A stretch of 20,911 nucleotides of DNA from an uncultured Collinsella sp. (GTDB lineage: Bacteria > Actinomycetota > Coriobacteriia > Coriobacteriales > Coriobacteriaceae), in the NCBI GenBank assembly GCA_958352845.1, contig CATWQC010000030.1, forward strand, positions 1-20,911. The letters are read 5' to 3'. The notes beneath the pieces are model-generated. The model searched no databases, was not told where the DNA came from, and saw only the letters and a program-made list of their open reading frames with translations. A program made the position numbers and the translations under genes. Shown piece after piece: positions 1 through 6,524 of the stretch (its first letter is position 1; each line of letters opens with the position of its first letter).

Positions 1-3
1 TTC

Positions 4-1761
4 CTACAGCTGCCAGTCCGCCGACTCCTTTTGCAGTGCGACCATACGGGCAAATTCTCCACCTGCTGCCTTGAGCTGCGCCGGAGCGCCCTGCTCGGCA
101 ACCACACCATCCTTGAGTACAACGATTTTGTCGGCATTTTCCACCGTACGCATACGGTGGGCAATAACGATAACCGTCTTGCCCGCGAGCAGGCGGGAAA
201 GCGCCTGCTGAACCACGGTCTCGTTCTCGACGTCCAGGCTCGCCGTGGCCTCGTCCAAAAGGACGATGGGGGCGTCCTTAAGCAGCGCACGAGCGATGGA
301 GATGCGCTGGCGCTCGCCGCCAGACAGCTTGGAGCCGTTCTCGCCGATCATGGTGTCGTAGCCCTGCGGCATGCGGTTCACGAACTCGTCGCAGTTGGCG
401 GCACGCGCAGCCGCAAGCACTTCCTCATCGGTGGCATCACGACGCCCGAGGCGGATGTTCCCCATCACCGTGTCGTCAAAGAGCAGTACGTCTTGGAACA
501 CAATGGCGTAGTCGCGCAGGAGCACCTCGGGATCCACGCTCGCAACATCCACGCCACCCACGGTAACCTTGCCCGCGGTGGCATCCCAAAAGCGCGCGGC
601 CAGGCGGCTCACCGTAGACTTACCGGAACCCGAAGGACCGACCAGTGCCGTAACTTCGCCTTCCTTGGCGGTAAAGCTCACATCGGTAAGAACTTTCTCG
701 CCGGCGCGGCCGTCCTCGCCCGCACCATATCCAAATGCCACGTGATCGAACACCACATCGTGGCCCGCGGGCTCAAATTTCTCGCTGCCCCGCGCCACGG
801 GCTCTTCCATGATGGAACGCATGCGCTTGGCAGACGACTCGGCGGCAAACAGCTCGGACATTAACATTAACGCCTGGTCAAAAGGCGCATAGATGCGGCT
901 CACCATAAGCAGGAAGGCAAACATCACCAAAAAGTCGACCTGCCCGGAGGCGACCATCGCGGCGCCCGTGACCAGCGTGGTGGCAATGCCCAGACGCAGG
1001 ATGGCAAAGGCGGAGTTGACCAAAAGCCCGTTAGCGAGCTCGCCCTTGGTGGTCTCATGCTCCTCGGCATCGATCACGGCGTTGAGCCCCTCAAGATAAT
1101 GGGCCTCCTGGTTGGTGGCGCGGATCTCGCGAACGCAGTCGAGCGTCTCTTGAATAGCCTCGGTAACCTTGACCTTCTCGGCACGCACGCGATCGAACAC
1201 CGGAGTCATGGGGCCGCGTGTTAGATACAGCACGGCAAAGGCCACGGGAACGCTCCAAAACGCCGCGATCGCCAGCTGCCAGCAAAAGAACAGCGACGCC
1301 ACGAACACAATGGCGCTTGCGATGATGGCGCCCCAAAGCTCTCCCAGCACGTGGCTGTAGGCGTGCTCCATGGCCTGGACGTCACCCATGATGGTCTCGG
1401 TTAAATCGGCCAGATCACGACGACCAAAAAACGACAGCGGCAGTTTGCGCAAGCGCTCGGCAATCTCCATACGCTGCTTGCCGCACTCCTCGTAAAAGAT
1501 GCAGTAGGTGTAGTAATACTGCTGCCAGTTAGAGGCAAAGAGCAACACGAAAAAGACCAGGAGCCCGCCCACGATCGGCAGGGCATCCGGCAGGTCAGCC
1601 CCGCTGGCGAGATGCTCGACAAAACCGGCCATAACCAGGAATAAAAAGCCCATGCCGGCCATGGTAATGAGATTAGTGAGCGTGGTCCAGAAAATGCCGC
1701 GTTTTACGCCGGCGACGCCTTTATCGGATAGGAAATACTTCTTTTGGAATGAGGCGAACAT
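4..1761 (-). CDS. ABC transporter, fused permease/ATPase (second subunit of pair)
   Basis: Half-size ABC transporter of 585 residues with the type IV exporter fold. The N-terminal membrane domain spans about residues 20-300 and has hydrophobic segments near 30-48, 62-76, 145-180 and 250-290. The nucleotide-binding domain covers about 335-575. Visible motifs are Walker A GPSGSGKS (375-382), Q-loop Q423, signature LSGGE (479-483), Walker B IVLLDEA (499-505) and switch H535, so the ATPase site looks complete. The ATG follows the stop of the upstream ABC gene with no base between them (TAA then ATG). A GGGAGG ribosome site lies inside the end of that gene, so translation is probably coupled. The pair resembles heterodimeric YbtPQ/IrtAB importers, which use an exporter fold to take up metallophores; a multidrug exporter is the alternative. 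The substrate is inferred only from pairing, the AraC neighbour and motifs in the partner. The family call is secure. Confidence 0.93.
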   Translation of the reverse strand: MFASFQKKYFLSDKGVAGVKRGIFWTTLTNLITMAGMGFLFLVMAGFVEHLASGADLPDALPIVGGLLVFFVLLFASNWQQYYYTYCIFYEECGKQRMEIAERLRKLPLSFFGRRDLADLTETIMGDVQAMEHAYSHVLGELWGAIIASAIVFVASLFFCWQLAIAAFWSVPVAFAVLYLTRGPMTPVFDRVRAEKVKVTEAIQETLDCVREIRATNQEAHYLEGLNAVIDAEEHETTKGELANGLLVNSAFAILRLGIATTLVTGAAMVASGQVDFLVMFAFLLMVSRIYAPFDQALMLMSELFAAESSAKRMRSIMEEPVARGSEKFEPAGHDVVFDHVAFGYGAGEDGRAGEKVLTDVSFTAKEGEVTALVGPSGSGKSTVSRLAARFWDATAGKVTVGGVDVASVDPEVLLRDYAIVFQDVLLFDDTVMGNIRLGRRDATDEEVLAAARAANCDEFVNRMPQGYDTMIGENGSKLSGGERQRISIARALLKDAPIVLLDEATASLDVENETVVQQALSRLLAGKTVIVIAHRMRTVENADKIVVLKDGVVAEQGAPAQLKAAGGEFARMVALQKESADWQL

Positions 1762-3588
1762 TTAGGCCTCGCCTCCCTTCGTGACGACGGCATCCGCGGT
1801 CGCTGCAGTGATTTTCCAGCTCGCGGCCTGTTCGTATTCGGCCCACATCTTGGCATACAGACCCTCTTGGGACAGCAACTCGGCATGGGTACCCGACTCC
1901 TGCACGCTGCCCTGGTTGAGCACCACGATTTGGTCTGCGCCCACTACAGTCGAGAGTCGGTGCGCAATCATAATGACCGTGCGACCCGCCGCCAGCTTGC
2001 TAAAGGCGCGCTGGATGAGCGCCTCGTTCTCGGGGTCGGCAAACGCCGTGGCCTCATCGAGCACCACGATAGGCGCGTCTTTAAGGATCGCGCGGGCGAG
2101 TGCCACGCGCTGGACCTCGCCGCCCGAAAGATAAGCTCCGCCGGCACCGAGCATGGTATTGATACCCTGTGGGAGCTTGGCCACAATATCGTCGCACTGA
2201 GCTGCGGAGAGGGCCGCACGCACTTCGTCGTCAGTGGCCGTAGGCTTGGAGGCGCGCACGTTATCGGCAAGTGTTTGCCGGAACAGCTGGTTGGTCTGGA
2301 ACACAAAGGCAACCTGGTCCATAAGCTCGTGCGGATCCATATCGCGAACGTCCACACCGCCTACGAGCACTCGACCCGAGGAGACATCCCAAAAACGCGG
2401 GATCAGGCTTGCGCAGGTTGACTTACCGCCACCCGAGGGACCCACCAGGGCGAGGGTGCTACCAGCGGGAACGCTGAAACTCACATGGCTAACGGCAGGT
2501 GCTTCGGCACCCTCGTACGTAAAGCTCACGTCCTCAAATCGCACGTCGCCGCCGGCAGGATGCTTGGGTTGCGCGGGCACGGAGAGCCGCTTGGAATCCA
2601 TGACGCTTCGAATACGAGCCAGCGAATCGGCACTCATCTGAGAGGCCTCGCCCACAAACATGAGCTTGGTCATGGCCGTCGGCACCACGGCCGAAAATAT
2701 CGCGTAAAACGTGAAGTTGGCCATAAAATGCGCGAAGTCCGTCTCGCCCGGCGCCAACAGCAACGCCACGGGCAACAGGAATGCCACAAGACCATTGAGC
2801 GCGGTAAGGTTGAGTACCTGCGGACCTCGACAGAACGTGCCCGAATAGTTTTGTGCCATGTCGGCGTATTCGGCGATCGCATCGTGGAAAGCCTTAAAGG
2901 AGTAGACCGTCTGCTGAAACACCTTGACCACGGGGATGCCGCGTACGTATTCGGTGCCGGTCTTGTTCATCTTGACCAGCGCTCCCATGTAGGCCTTCAT
3001 AAACTCGCCGCCCTTGCCGCCCATCATGGCGGCCATGGCGCCAAACGAAATGGCCACCGAGATGAGGCATGCCGCGCCCAAGCGCCAATCGAGGGCGAAA
3101 AGCAGCACGAGCAAGCCCACGACCATGGCGACGGCGCCTGCGATATCGGGCAGCATGTGTGCGAGCAAAGTCTCGGTGGAGGCGGCGCACCCGTCTACAA
3201 TGCGGCGCAGCTCGCCGGTGGCATGCGTGTCGAAGTAGCCGAGCGGCAGCTTAAGCAGGTGCTCGCTCGTAGTCTTGCGGATATTGGACGCGCAGCGAAA
3301 CGCGGACAGATGCGTGCACATGAGCCCCACGAAATAAGCTACGATGCTTGCCAGCGCAAACCCCACGGCCCACCAACCGTACATCGCGATGTTAGTGGCT
3401 TCGCTCCAGTTGGGCGCCACGGCGATCAGGTCGCGCGCGACAAGCCAAATGCACACGTACGGGCCAAAGCTCAGCAGCTGCGAGAGCGCCGAGAGCGCCA
3501 TGCCCAAATACGTTAGGAATTTGCGGTCGCCGGCATACGCGAGCAGCTCGCCGATGCCTCCACCTTCCCTTTTTGATTCCTTTGCCAT
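1762..3588 (-). CDS. ABC transporter, fused permease/ATPase (first subunit of pair)
   Basis: Half-size ABC transporter of 608 residues, first gene of a two-gene operon. The membrane domain spans about residues 20-315. The ATPase domain contains Walker A GPSGGGKS (383-390), Q-loop Q431, signature LSGGE (487-491), Walker B IVVLDEA (507-513) and switch H543. Walker B is followed by FADPENE (516-522). As far as I recall, this D-loop variant is typical of YbtP/IrtA-like siderophore transporters, whereas the partner has the common SLDVENE. I chose the ATG at 3588 because GAAAGGA lies 7 bases upstream. An in-frame start at 3651 would fall inside the divergent promoter region and adds 21 residues without membrane or domain character. 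The gene is divergent from an AraC regulator, which probably controls it. Import of a metal chelate is an inference; the transporter family is certain. Confidence 0.92.
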   Translation of the reverse strand: MAKESKREGGGIGELLAYAGDRKFLTYLGMALSALSQLLSFGPYVCIWLVARDLIAVAPNWSEATNIAMYGWWAVGFALASIVAYFVGLMCTHLSAFRCASNIRKTTSEHLLKLPLGYFDTHATGELRRIVDGCAASTETLLAHMLPDIAGAVAMVVGLLVLLFALDWRLGAACLISVAISFGAMAAMMGGKGGEFMKAYMGALVKMNKTGTEYVRGIPVVKVFQQTVYSFKAFHDAIAEYADMAQNYSGTFCRGPQVLNLTALNGLVAFLLPVALLLAPGETDFAHFMANFTFYAIFSAVVPTAMTKLMFVGEASQMSADSLARIRSVMDSKRLSVPAQPKHPAGGDVRFEDVSFTYEGAEAPAVSHVSFSVPAGSTLALVGPSGGGKSTCASLIPRFWDVSSGRVLVGGVDVRDMDPHELMDQVAFVFQTNQLFRQTLADNVRASKPTATDDEVRAALSAAQCDDIVAKLPQGINTMLGAGGAYLSGGEVQRVALARAILKDAPIVVLDEATAFADPENEALIQRAFSKLAAGRTVIMIAHRLSTVVGADQIVVLNQGSVQESGTHAELLSQEGLYAKMWAEYEQAASWKITAATADAVVTKGGEA

Positions 3589-3607
3589 GAGATTCCTTTC
3601 TAACGGC

Positions 3608-3636
3608 TTGAGAGTTAACCGTAATGAACTTATCAT
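3608..3636 (+). promoter_or_regulatory. Predicted sigma-70-type promoter of the AraC-family gene
   Basis: TTGAGA (3608-3613) and TATCAT (3631-3636) each match the sigma-70 consensus at five of six positions and are separated by exactly 17 bases. Transcription would start near 3643, giving a leader of about 60 bases. The -10 box overlaps a TGATAA on the other strand (3630-3635) that could serve the divergent ABC operon. That opposite promoter has only a weak -35 (TTGTGA, 19-base spacer), as expected of an activator-dependent promoter. Confidence 0.6.
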
Positions 3637-3641
3637 TGCTG

Positions 3642-3659
3642 TGTTAGCCATGGCTCACA
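3642..3659. promoter_or_regulatory. 18-bp near-perfect palindrome, candidate operator of the AraC-type regulator
   Basis: TGTTAGCCATGGCTCACA is self-complementary at 16 of 18 positions around the core AGCCATGGCT. It covers the predicted start of the AraC transcript and the weak -35 area of the divergent ABC promoter. A protein bound here could repress its own gene and activate the transporter. The palindrome is seen directly; the binding partner is inferred. Confidence 0.5.
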
Positions 3660-3702
3660 ATCAAGCCAGGCGTGGACGTTTCTGCAAAGGAAAGGAACGC
3701 TT

Positions 3703-4707
3703 TTGCAAATACGGCGGGCAGCGACCGACATAACCGAGCTCTACGCACCGCAATTTGAGCAGTTTGGCCTGGAGCTTACCGGCAAGGGCGCCGTCTTTAC
3801 CGGCGAGGTGGCAAACGACCGGGCGCACGGCCGCGCATGGATTATGCCTCTCTCCCCTGCCTGCATCGTCATGGAGCATTTCATCACCCCGACGCACGAT
3901 ATGTACCTGGCCGAATACACACCCGAGCCATACGCCTGCGTGAGCGAAGTCAGCGCGCCCACACTTACATGCATGCCCGAGGCTGGCATAACGCCCGCGA
4001 ACCTCAAACCATTGCATGGACCGTGGCCAAACAATGCCGTTTGCAGCTTTATCCAAGATAGCTGTGGCGAAGAATTAAGCCCGCTGTTTGCGGGGGAGCT
4101 TTATCACTCGCGCTCGGTGCTCTTTTTGCCTGGATATTTTGACGAACTGGAGCACCGCTATCCCACCGAGTTCGCGGGAATCTTTGAGGCGTTTGCCGAG
4201 CCATGGCACGAGGAAGCGACGTCTGCCATCTGCCACACGCTGCGCCGGATTAACGAGGACCGCGCCCGCACCGTAGGCGGACACGTCTATATGCAGGGCA
4301 TCGTGGAGACCATGGTCGCGGAGCTCGCCTGTTCGTGCGCGGCCCACAAGCAGGCGCGGCAGGCGGCAGACACACGCGTCAGCATAACCATTGCCGAAGA
4401 AGCAACGGCAATGATTGAGCGCGCGCTCGACAAAGGCAGACATGTGGGTATCAACGAGGTGGCCGAGAGGCTCTACACAAGCCGCTCCAAACTATGCGCC
4501 ACCTTTAAGGCCCAAACTGGCGAGTCCCTGGGCGCCTACATTCGCAGACGCCGTATGGAGCGAGCACAGGACCTTTTGGCCGATAGCGCGCTCACGATAG
4601 CGCAGGTAGCAGAGCGCCTAGGCTACCCTCAGCAGGCCGCCTTCACCCAAGCCTTCAAACAATACACCGGCATGACACCCACGGCTTGGCGAAGCAAGCA
4701 TCGCTAA
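3703..4707 (+). CDS. AraC/XylS-family transcriptional regulator
   Basis: DNA-binding regulator of 334 residues. The C-terminal 105 residues carry the double helix-turn-helix of the AraC family. The first half is around GINEVAERLYTSRSKLC and the second around LTIAQVAERLGYPQQAAFT, followed by the typical F..Y.G..P..WR ending. The N-terminal 220 residues should hold the ligand or dimer domain and match no effector domain I can name. The start used is TTG at 3703, preceded by AAGGAAAGGAA; no better ATG precedes the conserved part. It is transcribed away from two ABC transporter genes and is the obvious candidate to regulate them. This arrangement resembles YbtA with ybtPQ, where the regulator responds to the transported siderophore. 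The family call is firm; ligand and targets are inferred. It converges on the ATPase gene with a 64-bp gap that has no clear terminator. Confidence 0.9.
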   Translation: MQIRRAATDITELYAPQFEQFGLELTGKGAVFTGEVANDRAHGRAWIMPLSPACIVMEHFITPTHDMYLAEYTPEPYACVSEVSAPTLTCMPEAGITPANLKPLHGPWPNNAVCSFIQDSCGEELSPLFAGELYHSRSVLFLPGYFDELEHRYPTEFAGIFEAFAEPWHEEATSAICHTLRRINEDRARTVGGHVYMQGIVETMVAELACSCAAHKQARQAADTRVSITIAEEATAMIERALDKGRHVGINEVAERLYTSRSKLCATFKAQTGESLGAYIRRRRMERAQDLLADSALTIAQVAERLGYPQQAAFTQAFKQYTGMTPTAWRSKHR

Positions 4708-4771
4708 GGCCCAGGCTCCCTGGCCGTAACGGAGCGATTAATTAGCCGCCGCCCGTCAGCTCACCCAGGAT

Positions 4772-6136
4772 CTAAACGTCAAGATGTGCACGATCAAGCG
4801 CCTTTTTGATAAGAGGGACAGATCGATCAGCCAAATACAACGGAATGTTGAGCACCCCGTCGTCGAGCTTTAGGTTCTTAAGTGAGTAGCGGACCCTCAA
4901 TGGAGTCGTCTCCGCATGCTTGTCGGCATAGTACTTAAGGCTCTTGGAATGAACGACCTCTCCCGATTTGACCTCGACGGGAACGATTTCGTTTCCGACT
5001 TGAATCAAAAAATCGACTTCGTGCTTCGGCTTCTCGTTTGTCCAATAACGCGGAGCAGCATCTAACTGTGAAAGTAATGCCTGAAGCACATAGTTCTCGG
5101 CGAACGAACCTTTGAACTCCGAAAATAGCGCATCCGAGATGGCAAAAGCGGACGCATCCAGCCTTGCCATGCGGCGCAGCAAGCCGACATCAAGACAGTA
5201 GACCTTAAATGCCTTGAGGTCATCGTACGCAGAGAGCGGCACACCACCGGCAGCATTAAGGCGAACCGCCGTGATGAGCCCAGCATCGGCAAGCCATTCC
5301 AGAGCATCCTCGTATTCTCGAGCACGAGCCCCCTCGCGCACCGCACCCCAAACGAACTTTTTGTTCTCGCGCGCCAACTGAGCTGGAATCGAGTTCCATA
5401 TTTGTGAAAGCTTGGCGAACTGCGCACGGCCACCATGCTTGGCAAAATCGCGCTCGTAGGAATCCAAGAGATCAGACAACACCTTATCGACCTGAACGAT
5501 ATCGCCCGTCTCCACCCACCGGCCAAGAGCCTCTGGCATGCCGCCGCATGCAAAATAACGACGAAGATGCTCGACGAGACGGACATGGAAGAAATCGGGC
5601 ACTGTCTCGATCTGATCCAGGCCGCCAAGGTATTCGTCGTAGTTTGCAGCGCCCTCGGCTTTCAGAAACTCGGAAAAGCTCATGGGGCGCATCTCCATGA
5701 ACTCGACCTTTCCCACCGGAAAAGCGCTGGTCTCACGGGACAAGCGAACGCCCAACAAAGACCCTGCGCATGCGACGTGATACTCGGGGGCCTCGTCACA
5801 GAAGTATTTAAGGGCGCCGACTGCAGAAGGACAATCCTGGATCTCATCAATAATAAGCAGCGTTTCGCCGGGATCGATAGGCTGTCCAAGTGCCAGGGAA
5901 AGATTTGAGATGATCCGTCGAGGATCGCGCGTACCTTCGAAAAACTGAGCGTACTCGCTCTGTACCCCAGGTGACGGCTCCTCGAGCGTCAGATACACAA
6001 AATTGAGGTACGAGGTTCGGCCGAACTCCTTAAGCGCCCACGTCTTTCCAACCTGGCGCGCCCCCTTAAGGATAAGCGGCTTACGATATTCTGACGCTTT
6101 CCAAGCGTTAAGCTTGGCAATGATATCTCGCTGCAT
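4772..6136 (-). CDS. AAA_14 / DUF4143 family ATPase
   Basis: ATPase of 454 residues, close to the usual length for this family. The N-terminal AAA domain has Walker A GARQVGKT (25-32), Walker B LLIIDEIQ (93-100) and a CAGSLLG sensor-like stretch (123-129). The C-terminal DUF4143 half ends in a restriction-endonuclease-like pattern: E347 in FAENYVL, D375 in EVDFL and E388/K390 in PVEVKSG. Such proteins are very common in gut bacteria, often as stand-alone variable genes. Their biological role is not established, and ideas include DNA-related defence or toxin-like functions. The ATG at 6136 has GGGAGG upstream. The promoter region holds a 75-bp nested palindrome plus further dyads, suggesting tight or self-regulated expression, although the protein has no evident helix-turn-helix. 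No partner gene is adjacent. The family call is firm; the function is unknown. Confidence 0.88.
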   Translation of the reverse strand: MQRDIIAKLNAWKASEYRKPLILKGARQVGKTWALKEFGRTSYLNFVYLTLEEPSPGVQSEYAQFFEGTRDPRRIISNLSLALGQPIDPGETLLIIDEIQDCPSAVGALKYFCDEAPEYHVACAGSLLGVRLSRETSAFPVGKVEFMEMRPMSFSEFLKAEGAANYDEYLGGLDQIETVPDFFHVRLVEHLRRYFACGGMPEALGRWVETGDIVQVDKVLSDLLDSYERDFAKHGGRAQFAKLSQIWNSIPAQLARENKKFVWGAVREGARAREYEDALEWLADAGLITAVRLNAAGGVPLSAYDDLKAFKVYCLDVGLLRRMARLDASAFAISDALFSEFKGSFAENYVLQALLSQLDAAPRYWTNEKPKHEVDFLIQVGNEIVPVEVKSGEVVHSKSLKYYADKHAETTPLRVRYSLKNLKLDDGVLNIPLYLADRSVPLIKKALDRAHLDV

Positions 6137-6155
6137 GACCGAACCTCCCGCAAAG

Positions 6156-6230
6156 AAACTTCCGTAAACGTGATATTTCCCACATTTTACCCTAGGTAAA
6201 ACGTGACATTTATCACATTTACGGAAGTTT
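6156..6230. repeat. 75-bp imperfect inverted repeat upstream of the AAA_14 ATPase
   Basis: Two 36-base arms (6156-6191 and 6195-6230) flank the 3-base centre CTA. The outer 13 bases (AAACTTCCGTAAA) and inner 7 bases (TTTTACC) match perfectly; most mismatches fall between. Each arm also contains a smaller dyad: GTGATATTTCCCAC at 6170-6183 and GTGACATTTATCAC at 6203-6216. The segment therefore reads both as one large palindrome and as two tandem operator-like sites. It ends 20 bases before the ATPase start codon and is more AT-rich than its surroundings. Confidence 0.75.
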
Positions 6231-6254
6231 TAAGCTCATTTCTCCACACTTCCA

Positions 6255-6274
6255 TCACATTTATTGCAATGTGA
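6255..6274. repeat. Third GTGA/TCAC dyad of the ATPase upstream region
   Basis: TCACATTTATTGCAATGTGA has perfect 7-base arms around a 6-base centre. It repeats the TCACATTTA string found at 6213-6221 in the larger inverted repeat and is preceded by CTTCCA, like that repeat's CTTCCG. It may be an additional binding site of the same regulator. Confidence 0.5.
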
Positions 6275-6297
6275 CAAAGGGACAGTCCCTTTGTCAC
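6271..6297. repeat. Perfect 27-bp palindrome, REP-like dispersed element
   Basis: The 13-base arms GTGACAAAGGGAC and GTCCCTTTGTCAC are perfectly complementary around one central base. The AAAGGGACAG core recurs, slightly altered, in the palindrome at 10304-10338. From memory, similar AAAGGGGACAG palindromes are scattered through many bacterial genomes and some are linked to RAYT-type transposases; no such transposase is present here. Confidence 0.6.
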
Positions 6298-6303
6298 CCG
6301 CAC

Positions 6304-6332
6304 AAAAATGGACGCGCCAACGGCGCGCCCAT
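6304..6332 (-). terminator. Rho-independent terminator candidate downstream of gatB
   Basis: On the minus strand ATGGGCGCGCC pairs with GGCGCGTCCAT around a 3-base loop, with one mismatch in 11, and is followed by a T-run (complement of A6304-6308). It is the second of two hairpins behind the gatCAB operon and the one with the better T-tract. Confidence 0.6.
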
Positions 6333-6432
6333 TCACTCTATTTATATCAGCCCCACCTGGCCCGAACGGCCGAGTCGTTGCAGAACCCGGGAGCCCCGGC
6401 AGGGCGGGTGCTTGCTCAAAATGAGTTCCGCA
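6333..6432. other. Gene-free, GC-rich structured segment between two terminators
   Basis: No ORF with a credible ribosome site is seen. Several short stems are possible: GGCC/GGCC around CGAA at 6359-6371, GCCC/GGGC near 6391-6403, and GTGC..CTCA/TGAG..GCAC near 6408-6433. These could belong to a small RNA or be a remnant. I could not match it to tRNA, tmRNA, SRP RNA or a known riboswitch. Confidence 0.25.
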
Positions 6433-6469
6433 CGCAAAGAAGGCCACTTAATGTGGCCTTCGTCTTGCG
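6433..6469 (-). terminator. Intrinsic terminator of the gatCAB operon
   Basis: GAAGGCCAC and GTGGCCTTC form a perfect 9-bp stem with a 5-base loop (6439-6461). CGCAA/TTGCG extends it outside. On the minus strand it is followed by TTT. It lies 56 bases beyond the gatB stop codon. Confidence 0.65.
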
Positions 6470-6524
6470 CAGGACTGTCCGAAATTGAGAGGCAAGGCCC
6501 TGCGCCCGGCCCCTCGGTTCCCGC

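Noticed and set aside
31..864. Long open frame of 277 codons on the plus strand opposite the first ABC transporter gene
   Set aside because: It lies entirely antisense to a complete ABC transporter with all motifs, has no ribosome site and gives a His/Arg-rich non-protein-like translation. High GC explains the open frame.
4708..4725. Terminator between the convergent AraC-type gene and the ATPase gene
   Set aside because: A short stem GGC(C)CAGG/CCTGGCC exists but with a bulge and no T-run on either strand; not strong enough to call.
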